This document shows, one piece after another, positions 22,990 to 34,753 of a stretch of DNA of 64,000 nt. The position numbers and the translations under genes are program-made. Source of the stretch: Brassica napus (Eukaryota; Streptophyta; Magnoliopsida; Brassicales; Brassicaceae). How positions within the stretch are numbered: position 1 is the first letter of the stretch; each line of letters begins with the position of its first letter. The stretch lies in the NCBI RefSeq assembly GCF_020379485.1, contig NC_063448.1, forward strand, positions 12,299,726 through 12,363,725, given 5' to 3'. The notes under the pieces are model-generated. The model had not been told where the DNA came from. It made no database searches and was given only the letters and a program-made list of their open reading frames with translations.

Positions 22990-24190
22990 TGAAAAATGAT
23001 TTTAAATTTTATTTATGTGTTATTACCACATTTATTTTGAAAGAAAAGTGATAACTTAGTTTAGTTAAAAATGATATAGCTCCTCTCTAATTATGATATG
23101 TATAAATGTAATGATAAAGATTTTGTTTTTTTGGTAAATTTCTTAAAATAAGATAATTACAAAATCTGGCTACATACCATAAATTTTAATAATTTTTATT
23201 ATAATTTTTAAAATTCTAAACACAATCCCTATAATATAACTGTAAATATAGAAGTTTTTCAACTGTAAAAGAAGTAACTAATCTCATATAATTATTTATA
23301 CTTTCATCAAAATCAATTATATTTTTTTAACAAATAAGATATGACAATTTTGATTAAAATTTAAAATTTAAGTTATATTTGGATCCAAATGTATATGGAT
23401 GATTAATCGTGTTTTTAATCTATTGAATTTTTTTTAGATTTAAATTTTATACAATAATTGTTATGTGATGATTATTTGTTTTTTGAGATAAACAAAATAA
23501 GTAAAGTTTATGGATATAGTAAATTTAAACATAAAAATCTACTCAAAACTATAGTTTTAAATATATAAATTTATGATAGAGAAAATTATTTATTTTAATT
23601 TATTTTACTTAACTAAACCGAAAAGTAAATCAAATATTGTTAAGTCAAATGAAAATAAATAATAAATAATTATTATGATTTCATTTTTATTTTAATATTA
23701 TTAAAATTAAATTATATTTATATATTATATATAATTATGTTTAAAAAAAATTATTTATACACATGAGCAGAAAACCAACTAGTCTGCCATAAATCCGGCT
23801 TAAAAACATATATTGACCAAAAATCACTGAATGATTTTTTACCTAATTAATTTTGATCATTTATGACATAGAATTCACTCTCTTGTACATATTAAATACT
23901 ATTCATTTTATTGGGTTCAGAGTGTTTTTTTTTGTTTACATATAGGAATTGTTACAGAGGTTAGATTTTTCATTTATAATTGCTGTATTGTTTGCTAAAA
24001 TTTTAGTTTTATCCACGTTCCATTAAATTTATTAGTTAGTAAAATCAATATCATCATATACTTAAAGATAAAAAAAAATCATTATCTTTTAAAAATATGT
24101 ATGAAAATTCATAAACAACATTTACGATAAAACCTGAGAAGTATGTGATTTGTTACCCCATATTTAGATAAAATTTTGAAACATAATTTT
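22990..24190. other. AT-rich, no gene recognised
   Basis: No reading frame or RNA gene is recognised. A segment near 23775-23850 ('ccataaatccggcttaaaaa') repeats one at 20612-20660 upstream of DEFL copy A, so this is another part of the duplicated flank. Confidence 0.4.
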
Positions 24191-24209
24191 GCAAATTCTA
24201 ATGGTTGTA

Positions 24210-24746
24210 ATTATGGAGTCTGGTTGCAGGTAGATGCAGGATCCGGCCGCAGCGGGGATGGGAGAGATCTCTTGATCAGATGACCTTGCTTCCACCTCCA
24301 TCAACTACCCGATCACTAACGCTTCTTGGATGGCAGGCCACACTCTACTAGATTTGGCATGAGAGAAATCAGAGACTGCATATGAATCAATTCCGTTCTA
24401 TCGACTCCCTCTTCAGCCTGATCGACCATCAAATTAGAAACAAGTTTCAGAGCTTCTGTGAAGAAAACCCAAGGCGATCGTCGTCGATGATACAACAATG
24501 GTTCCGGTAGCCACAATAGGGATTCCATCGACGTCTCGGTGAACTTCCTTCCCCACGATTCCCCTTCTCCTCTTATTTCTTACTGGGCTTCATCTCTTTT
24601 GGGCTAATTAACTAAAGTTATTGGGTTATTATTATATGAGTTACTGGACTAGTCTCTATTACTAGGGCTTTTGGGCTACTGTAAAAACATTTTATTTCTT
24701 TTGCATTTAAATTAAGAAAGCCAGTTACAAAAAAAAAAAAAAAAAA
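24210..24746 (+). mobile_element. Poly(A)-tailed retrocopy with 16-bp target duplicates
   Basis: AATTCTAATGGTTGTA occurs at 24194-24209 and again at 24747-24762. The right copy directly follows a run of about 20 A, the signature of LINE-driven retroposition. The 537-bp insert has no convincing plus-strand protein. A minus-strand frame of 70 codons (24316-24528) is probably chance. The source transcript is not identified; it is too long for a typical plant SINE and shows no tRNA-like box A and B. Confidence 0.8.
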
Positions 24747-25014
24747 AATTCTAATGGTTGTAGCTCAAAAAAGATTAGTTGATAAAGAGATGGGACACGA
24801 TAGAAGTTTCAGTTGTTGATTGATTGAAACAGAACGCCTGTGTCCGGAGACAAGTAACTTAAAATAAGGCTTTCGGAATATTGCGAAAAATCAGGAGAAA
24901 CAGTTTAAAAAAATGATGTTATGTTGAGATTTGCTATGTTGGTTGCCCCTTTCTGCATATTCAAGCATCTTCTTTAACAGGATTTCACATTTCTCTTCTT
25001 AACGTCGTCAGAGA

Positions 25015-25086
25015 GATCCCCAAGGAACAAAAAAGACCCTGAAGCAGAAGGGCTTGATGATACGATTAATCAATCCTCAGAATAGG
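25015..25086 (+). pseudogene. Possible 3' exon relic of an unknown gene
   Basis: After an acceptor-like 'taacag' (near 24981), a frame reads ...SSERSPRNKKDPEAEGLDDT and ends NQSSE-stop at 25084-25086. The charged composition and clean end look like a protein C-terminus, but no family is recognised and no upstream exons are seen. Confidence 0.3.
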
Positions 25087-25394
25087 TAAACAAATTTTTT
25101 TTTTTTTTTTTGGTAACTGAATAAACAAAAAACTTGGTAATACAAAGTTATCGCTCGCGAACCAAGGATACGCATATACTAGCTAGTGAACTGCTACACT
25201 TTCAAACTTAAATTGTGATACATGTTTGCTTTATCATCCTCCTCGGGCTTCTCACTCTTCGTTATGCAACAATTGTTTTCAAAGGCGGCAGAAAACACAT
25301 GCATATATATATCATCTTCCGACCAGAAACACATGCATCTTCTTATATACTTTCCTAGACTAAAACACAATCTCAAGCTTACTTACATAACTTA

Positions 25395-25930
25395 ACCCAT
25401 TATGTATTATTGGTGGTCTCATAGAAAAGACGCGTTAAGAGAGAGGACGAATAGCTTTAAAAGTACACATTCACAGAGGTAAAACAAGCTGGAAATTAGC
25501 CACTAAGGAATAAAGAAACACAATGGTGACGACTTTGCATATGGATCTCGTCTCTAAGCTGTAACTCCAAAAAAACACAATGGTGACGACTTTCTTGAAC
25601 ATCGCAACAAGATGATTCTATCTTTGCTGTGTGACAGTCTTTTTTGGGTCTTTGCGATTCAGAATAGCCTATGAATTGTATGAGAAGTTACCCAGTTAGG
25701 ATTTGTGTGCGTTCCACAAAAGCATGTGCTAGGATCTGTTTATAAGTGTATTTGAGTAAGATTCTAGGGGTTTCTATTATATTTTGATGGACGACCCCTG
25801 GAATCTCATTGCGATTGGGGAGGGAACTCAATGTCATTTATTCTTTGGTAGTAGAGAACTGATCTTTCAGAGAATTGTTTTGCTGTTTCGCGAGTATTCT
25901 TTCTGTGAAACGAGTGAATCACATGCACCC
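25395..25930 (+). repeat. Partial duplicate of the EH1 5' region, exon 1 missing
   Basis: 25395-25480 matches 28700-28785 (promoter side: 'gtctcatagaaaagac', 'gaatagctttaaaagtacac'). 25480-25640 matches the EH1 leader at 29330-29570 ('cacagaggtaa', 'acaagctggaaattag', 'acatcg'). 25655-25890 matches EH1 intron 1 at 29885-30045 ('gaatagcctatgaa', 'gctaggatctgtt', 'gtcatttattctttc'). The EH1 coding exon 1 is absent between leader and intron. The block is followed by DEFL copy C on the other strand. Confidence 0.75.
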
Positions 25931-26370
25931 AGAAACTCTAAACAACCTTTATTGATGTTTGGCTTTTCAAGTAGATACCAAAATTTGATTTTAAATTGTT
26001 GTATTTTGGACTTTAACTAGTATTTAAATTTGACAACAACATGCCTCAGCAAAACATCCGCCATAGTAATAACCATGATCTCTACACCAATAAATGCAGT
26101 CGCCTACTCCACCACGACATATTTCTCCACTGAAACATTGACGATCCATCTGTTTTACTCCATAGCCTATTTTATTAAATACAAATTACTAACCCAATAT
26201 GTATATAAACTTATTCATTAAAAATAGTACAAAATCTTGTTCTTTTAAGAAAAAAAACACGGCACAAAATATTTTTCGTAATTATAAAAATGAAGAATAA
26301 CCGATACCCAGAATACTTGTAGTAGTGGTCGACAATAAATAGAAGATAGGATGAAAAAGGTAGTATAAAC

Positions 26371-28095
26371 TATTGAAGCCCAAAGAAAAGCCCAACCTTA
26401 TGATCCATTAGAAACTTTTAGACTAGGGTTATAGACTCATATATATATGTCGTTAACATTTCTGAAATTGTAACCAAGCCTGCCTTTCTAGCAGCCAAAC
26501 CTTCATTTTATGATTATCAATAAACAATATATTTGTGCTTGGTGACAATAAGTCTTCTTCTCTTCAGTTTCTTAGTCTTTAAATAAAGCTCTCTGAGCTA
26601 TTTCTATTTCAATAAAGCTTTACAAAGCTATAATCTTTCTAGGTTTCTCAAATGTTATCATGGTATCAGAGCACCGGGGAGTAGATCTTGGTGTTATATC
26701 TTCTACTTGAGCTTCAGCCTATCTACAAGACCTCTATGGAGCCATTAAGTCTTCCAAGACTTTCGTTTGCTTGATACGAGATGTCTGTACGAAGAAGAAA
26801 GGGTATTGGGCCAGATGGGCCAGAGATATAACCTGAGAAAGAAACAGTCATGTCTTCAAATCCAACCAGCTTATGTCAGACTCCATGGACAAAAACTCGG
26901 CGGCGACGAAAGCGTTCCTCTGTAGGAACCGTGATGAAACCGTAACCAACGACGAAATCACACGTGAATAGCAAGTCATCGTACAAAAAATGTTTATCAA
27001 TGGCTTGGAATCTGGAATAGAATGCTTACACTATGTCTGGTTTTTGCTAAAGATGGGTTTATGGAAGAAAGTTTATGTTTTTGATGCGCACCAAGTGTTT
27101 GGTACAATGTCACAGAGAGATAGAAGATGATAGTGACTAATGATAATGAAGCAGAAAGTAAGTAGGATTGTTTGGTAGATGTAGAAAGAGAGTTCTTCTT
27201 CATGAGACAGTTTAGGAGAATGAAAGGGTATGTGAAACCCATATTCTTAGTGAGACAAATAGGCCACAAATACCTCTGAGTGAGATCAACTAAGCTCTTC
27301 AAGTTCAAGAGAAACCTCTGAGTAAAGCAATGTGATACTTTCCAAGTATAGGCCTGAATAGATCTCACACTTAATTTGTTTTCCAGAAGAACAACAGCCC
27401 TTTGCCTACATCAAAAGAATCCTACCGGTCATCTCAAGTCATCTTCATCTGCCCATCTCAAGTCTTCTTCATATGTGCTTTCAAACTTAACGTAACTGCT
27501 CCTGCTCCATCCAAGCTAAGTTTGCGGGAGAGTATTGAAGCCTAAAGAAAAGCCCAACCTTATGATCCATTAAAAGCTTTTAGACTAGGGTTATAGACTC
27601 ATATATATATGTCGTTAACAATTCTGAAATTGTAACCAAGGATGCCTTTCTAGCAGCCAAACCTTCATCTTTATGATTATCAATAAACAATGTATTTGTG
27701 CTTGGTGACAATCTCAAGTCTTCTTCTCTTTAGTTTCTTAGGGCATCTGCATCAGTGAACCCCATAGAAGGGTTTCACATAGTATTTTTTTATTTTTTTT
27801 TTCTGTTTGATTTTTGTTTAAAAAAAAAAATTAATTATTCGGACCAATCGCGGGCTGCCACGTGCCGTGGGGCCCGCGCTACAGTGATGACTCGGGTTCA
27901 GTGCAGTGACCCTGCAAGAGACAGGTTCACTCCTTTTGTTTATTTTAATATTTTTTTTTCCGAAAACTGTGTGAACTTCCCATGGAGTTCACTGATGCAG
28001 ATGCTTTTAGTCTTTAAATAAAGCTCTCTAAGCTATTTCTATTTTAATAAAGCTTTACAAAGCTATAATCTTTCTAGGTTTCTCAAATGTTATCA
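26371..28095 (+). mobile_element. Short non-autonomous LTR element (TRIM-like)
   Basis: The 5' LTR is 26371-26660 (290 bp). A primer site TGGTATCAGAGC lies at 26661-26672 and a purine tract 'gcgggagag' just before the 3' LTR at 27533-28095, which is 294 bp once its nested MITE is removed. TAAAC flanks both sides (26366-26370 and 28096-28100). The 872-bp interior has no gag or pol frame. The LTRs begin TATTG instead of TGTTG. It interrupts DEFL copy C exon 1. Confidence 0.9.
27741..28006. mobile_element. Tourist-like MITE nested in an LTR
   Basis: 266 bp with inverted ends GGGCATCTGCATCAGTGAAC and (reversed) AAGCATCTGCATCAGTGAAC, flanked by TTA at 27738-27740 and 28007-28009. The empty site is visible in the other LTR near 26575. 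The TTA duplicate and end sequence fit the PIF/Harbinger superfamily. Confidence 0.88.
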
Positions 28096-28244
28096 TAAAC
28101 AAATGCAACTAACTTTTTATGGTGATAGTCATTTTACAATAATCTTCTAACTTTTTTGTTCTGTTCTCTTCTTTGTTTGGATTGGACTATATATAGTGAG
28201 ACAACTATATGTAACGTTTGGTCAAAAAAAAGAAGACAATTATA

Positions 28245-28400
28245 CATGTTTGCTTTATGCCTTTATCGTCCTCATCGAGCTTCTCACTGTTCCGCTGTTC
28301 GATATGCAACAATTGTGTTCAAAGGCGGCAGAAAACACATGCATAGTCTTCCGACCAGAAACTCTAAAACAACCTTTAGGCTCCATGTTCAGTGTAGTTC
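28245..28400. repeat. Repeat of 25215-25350
   Basis: Shares 'acatgtttgctttat', 'gcaacaattg', 'caaaggcggcagaaaacacatgcat' and 'cttccgaccagaaac' with 25215-25350 in the same orientation. It marks the second unit of the tandem duplication that leads into the true EH1 gene. No function recognised. Confidence 0.75.
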
Positions 28401-28788
28401 TTAATCAAATTTTTTTTTTTTTTTGTTGTTGTAAACTAGTGCATCACACCGGAGAAGCATGAAAGACCAATCCCTTTTTCTTTGACGGCTAAGGTTTTTC
28501 GACCGAGAATAGCTACAAAGATATCTCATGTCATGGCAACAATTTATTATTTATATAACTTTCTTTACGCATAATGGAATGTTGTTATACTACAAAAAGC
28601 ATACTCCAAATCTAAAATGATGTATACTGTGCAGTAAGTACACTAACCATTCTTTTCATTTTTTTTCAAATTTGTGGTATAATTTCACATGCTTGACTCA
28701 ACCCATTATATATTATCCGTAGTCTCATAGAAAAGACATTAAGATCGCCTATTCGATATGACGACGAATAGCTTTAAAAGTACACGTC

Positions 28789-29294
28789 TGTTTGAACCGA
28801 AATCTATCGATAAACAAGTAAAAAGAGGGGATGAGAACTCGTCGGTGGGGAAACAAAGACGTTTATTAGATCAAGGAATCGTTTGATTGTGTTACAAAAG
28901 AGAAAATAAATGGTAGAAAGTAAGCCGGCGAAAGCTAGTTCGCCGGAAGGTACAAGTCAACAAGAGTAAGATATAAAATCCTAATTTATAGCCGAAAGTA
29001 TGTGTAGTGATTTGCGGATCCCTTCCTCATTATACCTCTCTCTCCTTTTATAGGCGGTCGCTCGTTAACCTACTCGACCTAATGGGCTTTTCGTTGATTG
29101 GACCGAGCTGTCGGGCCTTTATTTCGAGTCGTCGAACTGATTGCTTTCGGTCGCTCATCTGATCGACTAAAAATAGTCTCGAGTCGAGCCGAGACGGTGA
29201 CTCGCGAGCCAGCGAGCCGAGTCTTCCTTACGTGGTTATGAGTCAGGACAGTTATCTTGTGGGTCTTTTGGAAGGGTCAGGCCCATACCCAACA
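28789..29294 (-). mobile_element. Solo LTR, 506 bp
   Basis: The insertion begins TGTTTGAACC and ends TACCCAACA, with near-duplicate flanks ACGTC (28784-28788) and ACATC (29295-29299). A minus-strand TATA box (CCTATAAAAGG near 29035-29050) sets its direction. The related block at 25455-25480 lacks it and serves as the empty site. It lies about 310 bp upstream of the EH1 ATG. Confidence 0.78.
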
Positions 29295-29605
29295 ACATCC
29301 ACATAGGTAACTTTTTTTTGTGTGTGCACAACACATTCACAGAGGTAACACAAGCTGGAAATTAGTCACTGATTCAGAGAAGGGAAAAGAGGCAGGATAA
29401 ACTTGGATATGGGGTCAAGATTGCAGCCCAATATAGTACTTTTTTCATGGTGACAATGAAAGTGGGCTTTTAAAAGCCCATTTACCAGCAAAGCGACAAA
29501 ATCATTCCCCAAAAAAAACACAAAGGATGACGACTCTCTTCAACATCGAGAAGACGATTTGATCGATTTCGAAGCTCTGATATCAAGTTTTTGGTGATCC
29601 CAAGA

Positions 29606-32600
29606 ATGGCGGGACAGAATCCAAACATGGATCAATTCGAGGCGTACTTCAAGAGAGCAGATTTGGACGGAGATGGTCGGATCAGTGGAGCCGAAGCTGT
29701 TGGCTTTTTCCAAGGATCTGGCTTGCCCAAGCAAGTTCTCGCCCAGGTTTTTTTAAAAAAAAAAAAAATACTATTCTTCGATTTCTTCAGCTTTCTGATT
29801 GTTTTACATAGAAAGATCTGATTTGGGTTATCCAAAAACCGCCTTAAATTTTGGTTATTTTATTTGAATTGATGCTCTATTCCGAGATTCTGAATAGCCT
29901 ATGAACTTGCTTTAAAGGAGCAGCCTTTGCTAGGATCTGTTGTGTAGAAGTTATAATTTTATGAGAGTAAGATTCTGAGGGTTCCCTTGCTAGGATCTCA
30001 TTGCTATTACGGAGAAAACTTAGTGGCATTTATTCTTTCAGATGGTTGTTTTAAATCTTCTCGTGTGGGATATAAGATTTTTTCCCTTCTTTGGAAATTT
30101 TCTTGGGAGGTTCTGTTAAGTGATGTTTGCTATATAAAGTTGTCTACTGATCAGTTGTGTTCTGCATTTGTAGATATGGTTGCTTTCTGATAGGTCACGC
30201 AGTGGTTTCCTTGGTCGGCAAGACTTTTATAATTCTCTGAGGCTTGTTACAGTTGCACAGAGCAAGAGAGACCTGACACCTGAGATTGTTAATGCAGCAC
30301 TCAATACTCCTGCCGCCGCCAAAATACCACCTCCCAAAATTAATCTCTCAGCTATTCCTGCACCTCAACCTAATCCTGCTGCTACCGCAGCTCGTCCGGT
30401 TGGCTCAACAGGTCATCAGAATGTGAGGTTTAGAGGACCAGGGGCTCCAAATGCGAATGCCAACCAGAATTATTTTCCACCTCAACAAAACCAGCAAGTG
30501 AGACCAAATCAAGTTGTCTCTGGGATGACTTCGCTTAGACCAACTGCTGCTGGTCCAGAACATAGACCAAATGCCTTACCAGGTCAATTTCAACCAGTTC
30601 CTGTTGGTAGTGTTAGTCCTCCTCCTCAGGCTGTTCCCACCAGTGCACCTGGTCCTGGTAGTTCACCGTTTAATCTTAATAACTTGTATGCTGGAAACAC
30701 CAGCGGATACTCGTCAGGATTTGGAGGGGGCAGCTTAGTAGCACCTTCTCCTGGATTAAAACCAGAGTCACAGATTGATCCGAGAGCGCTGGTTGTATCT
30801 GGAAATGGAGGTGACATGTTTTCCTCGTTCCAGCAAAAACAAGAACCCACTCTGAGTAATTCTTCAATCAGTTCAGCTATTGTTCCTGCTTCTGCTGGAA
30901 CTCAACCTCCAGTAAAGCCTAATGCTCTCGACTCCCTACAGAATACGTTCTCGATGCTGCCTTCTGGAAATCAGCCTCAGCAGCCAAGGCCAGCAGCAAG
31001 CTCACAGCAGCCAAGGCCTGCATTTAGCTCACAGCCGCCTGTAGTGTCTTCTCAAGGTCCATCCTCTGGTTTGCCGCATGCAAGTGCAGTTGGATCTGGC
31101 CATTCAGTTCCTGCTGGAAATAATCAGCCTCCGTGGCCAAAAATGAAGCCGTCCGATGTCCAAAAGTACACAAAGGTATTTGTTGGAGTTGATACTGACA
31201 AGGATGGAAAAATAACTGGTGAGCAGGCAAGGAATCTGTTTTTAAGCTGGAGGCTACCCAGGGGTAAATGCTCTTCTATCTTTCAGTCTACTTTACATAA
31301 AGAATTTAATTTTCCGTTCAACTGTCATCTCTCTTGAAATTAGATGCATTGAAGAATCTTTCTAAATTTTCTTCTCGTTGTCTTATGTTAAATTTATTTG
31401 CTACTCTAAGCTTATGTTTCTTGAATAAATATCTGGAAGTTATTATGCTATGAACTGCTTAAGTTAACATATTCTTTTTGATCGCATCCAGAGGTATTGA
31501 AGCATGTGTGGGAGTTATCTGATCAGGATAATGATACTATGCTTTCCCTGAGGGAGTTCTGCATTTCATTGTATTTGATGGAGCGGTATAGAGAAGGCCG
31601 TCCTCTCCCAACATCACTTCCAAGCAGCATCATGTATGATGAGACACTGTTATCTATCTCAGGTGCACCTAGTCATGGTTATGCAAATGCTGGATGGGGA
31701 TCTGGTCAAGGTATTGCTCAGGTTTCATGCATTTTAGTAATCTTCTCCCTTTCCCTTATACTGTACTTCGTTATAAGTAAAATTTCTGTATTGCAAGGTT
31801 TTGTACAGCAGCCTGTGATGGGTCCGCGGCCAGTCACTCAGACTGGCACGAGACCACCAGTTCCTGCACCAGTCCCTCACCCTGGCAGTGGTATAGGACC
31901 TAATCAGCAAAGGAATCAAGCGCCAGCTTTGGATGATCCTTTTGCAAGTCACCTTGGTAACGGGCATTCTGCGAGCTCAAATCTTCAAGAAACAGCAACT
32001 GATGGGGAAAAGGTAATCATTTGCATTTTCATCTTAATTACGAAGCCTAAAAAAGCATTTTCAAAGCTTGGATAAGTTACTATTCCCTGTGCATTTTCTT
32101 GGATGCTTGTGAAACAATTGTTTCAAATCTCTGTAGGTTGAAGAAAAGAAAAATGCATATATGGACTCCAGGGAGAAGCTTGAATATTACCGAACGAAAA
32201 TGCAGGATATTGTGAGTACTCCATTATAAATTACTCTTGTTATTTGGTTAGAAGTAGTGGTGATTATCTTTCTCATGATGTCATTTTCTAGAGCAAGGTT
32301 CTTGTGAGATCCAGTTCTTCTAATGCCATTTTTTTTTTGTATTTTTCCTCTCTCTATGTCAGGTCTTGTACAAAAGCAGGTGCGACAATAGATTAAATGA
32401 GATCTCTGAAAGGGCTTCAGCTGACAAGCGTGAGGTGCTTTTCATGTAAATAATTACTTTTCTCATTTCTTAGAGGCGATCTCTGTCTTATTCCAAGAAC
32501 AATTTCTACTGCAGGCTGAAACGTTGGCAAAGAAGTACGAGGAGAAGTATAAGCAGGTTGCAGAATTAGGGTCAAAATTAACTATTGAAGAGGCCAGGTT

Positions 32601-34325
32601 CCGCGAGATTGAGGTATGGCTAATTCATTTTGGCTGGCACATAAAGTGGCAACACCTAATGTACATTCCAGCCATATATTTTTCTTCATTTCTTCCATGT
32701 GCTTTTTCCTCCGATATCAGGCTTCTCGTTTTACCAAACAGTTAACGCTGTGGTGATAGGGCTTTGGTTAATGTTGTAATAGATCTCTCACGGAATTTTG
32801 TTAACCCATTCCAGGGGAGGAAGATGGAATTGAGTCAAGCAATTGTGAACATGGAGCAAGGTGGCAGTGCTGATGGTCTACTTCAGGTACATGGTCTCTA
32901 TGTTTATGTGATGCCTACCCTATTGATTATCTTTTGTGCATGCCTGATTGATGCTTTAATGGGCATATTTAGGTCCGGGCTGACAGGATACAATCAGATC
33001 TAGAGGAGCTGATGAAGGCCTTAACTGAACGCTGCAAGAAACATGGGTTGGAGGTTAAGTCGAAGGCCCTTGTAGACCTCCCAGCTGGTACTATATATGA
33101 TTCTTTCGCCTTGTAACTTCTTGCTTTCACTGCAGATGAATGCAAATTACATGCATTTTGTATATAAACAAATCATTTGGAAACTGACTGTGTTGTGACT
33201 TACAGGCTGGCAACCTGGACTTCAAGAAGGGGCAGCTCTTTGGGATGAAGAATGGGATAAGTTTGAAGATGAAGGTACAATTGGAAACTGTTTTTCTTTT
33301 CTATTACTTATACAATTAGATATCTATTGCTAAGTACATAATCTTCCTATTGTTAGGATTTGGCAATGAGATTACTTTTGACAAATCAAAAGAGCAAAAC
33401 TCGTCTGGCGAGAAGGAAAACGGAACGGTGGATGATGGTAGTGGACCACCTGATTCACCAACTCATTTGGACGAGAATTATGGACCTTTTTCAGAAACCT
33501 CAGACCGCCACCATGAGAGTGAAGATGATTCAGGCAGAAGTCCTAGGGACAGTCCTGTCTCTAGGACTGGTGATACTGAGATCCCTTCTCCAGATTCTCA
33601 TGGAAAAAATTCTGAGTTCTTTGATGACTCGAATTGGGCAAGTGCATTTGACACTAACGATGATGTGGACTCAGTCTGGGGTTTTGATGCATCAAAAAGC
33701 CAGGTTAGTTCACATAATCCATTCCATAGTGTCTATTCAATAATCACAAGTGAATATATTCATCCACATTCTTCCGAGCTTAGGATTATAGTATTGTCAT
33801 TCTCAGGATGGAGATTACTTTGGATCTGGTGGCGATTTTGGTGGAAACTCAGCGAGAGCAGATTCTCCAACTTCAAGAAGTTTCGGCGGTCAGAGAAAGA
33901 GCACATATGCATTTGATGATTCAGTTCCCAGCACTCCACTCTCGAGATTCGGCAACTCTCCTCCTCGGTTCAGCGACGCATCAGCCAGAGACAGCAACTT
34001 TGATAGCTTCTCCAGATTCGACTCCTTCAACACCAGTGAAGCTGGCGCCGGTTTTTCCTCCTCCCAGCCTGAGAGACTGTCTCGGTTTGATTCCATCAAC
34101 AGCTCAAAAGACTTTGGTGGAGCTGCTTTCTCGAGGTTCGATTCAATCAACAGTAGCAGAGACTTTGGTGGTCCCTCGCTTTCAAGATTCGACTCCATGA
34201 ATAGCACAAAGGATCATGGATACTCGTTTGATGACGCAGACCCGTTTGGTTCCACAGGTCCCTTCAAAGTCTCCTCTGATGATCAAAGCCCCAAGAAAAA
34301 GTCAGATAACTGGAATTCCTTCTAG
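29606..34325 (+). CDS. EH1: EH domain protein EH1/Pan1 (TPLATE complex), 12 exons
   Basis: Exons: 29606-29746, 30174-31263, 31492-31710, 31798-32012, 32137-32211, 32363-32434, 32515-32613, 32815-32886, 32973-33087, 33206-33274, 33357-33703, 33807-34325. All joins are GT-AG and keep frame, giving 1010 residues. The N-terminal EH domain contains an EF-hand loop DLDGDGRISGAE (about 19-30). A proline- and glutamine-rich linker follows, then a second EH domain (about 366-460, loop DTDKDGKITGEQ). Exons 5-9 form a coiled coil (about 555-710). The acidic C-terminus repeats SRFDSINSS units. In Arabidopsis such proteins belong to the TPLATE endocytic complex at the plasma membrane and bind NPF-bearing partners. 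An upstream TTG is in frame, but the ATG at 29606 is the natural start. Length and layout match At1g20760. Confidence 0.93.
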
Positions 34326-34750
34326 CCACAATATATGATTATATTATCTTTTTTTTTCTCTCTCCCATATTTTCTTGATGAACTTGTGATTGTTTCATAA
34401 AAAAAAATTATAATTTTTTTTTCGCCACAAATTCTGGTTTTTGGATGAGACAATAGCGTTAGACTATTTGTAATTTGTAAAGTCTTTCTTTGTATTGGTC
34501 TCTGTTATGTTCTTGTGAATTCATTTGGTTTATGTCATAAAAAACATTTGCTACTTTCGTCGTGGAAAACTTCTTCAATATTCCGAGTCTCGTCTCCAAA
34601 ATATTTTGATCTTTCATTAGCCCAATGTCTGTAACGAATCAAAACAGATACAGTGAGTATGTGATTTGTTTACATTCTATCACTCTCTTTGAGGTCGGCT
34701 CCATTCCTGCTTCCGCTGAATCCAATCCATTGAGCGCATTTCAGGGGCAG
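34326..34750. other. EH1 3' UTR and intergenic
   Basis: A T-rich stretch follows the stop codon, with likely polyadenylation within about 200 bases. Nothing else recognised. Confidence 0.4.
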
Positions 34751-34753
34751 CCT

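Larger units (their letters stand above)
26024..28132 (-). pseudogene. DEFL gene copy C, exon 1 split by a retroelement
   Basis: Exon 2 (26024-26166, acceptor AG at 26167-26168) is intact and encodes GYGVKQMDRQC... with eight cysteines, C-X5-C-X6-C-X3-C-X9-C-X4-CCC, ending TAA. Exon 1 is split: the ATG side is 28101-28132 and the donor side 26308-26370, with a 1.7-kb LTR element between them and TAAAC duplicated at the break. Exon 1 also has a one-base deletion soon after the ATG (frameshift) and another in the mature part near 26330. With three independent lesions it is a pseudogene. Confidence 0.78.

Noticed and set aside
26997..27368. Minus-strand 123-codon frame in the TRIM-like element
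   Set aside because: It is antisense to the element's direction, begins at a non-conserved point and has no recognisable domain.
29591..29605. Upstream TTG as an EH1 start
   Set aside because: Not a plant start codon; the ATG at 29606 begins the conserved MAGQNPNMDQF sequence.
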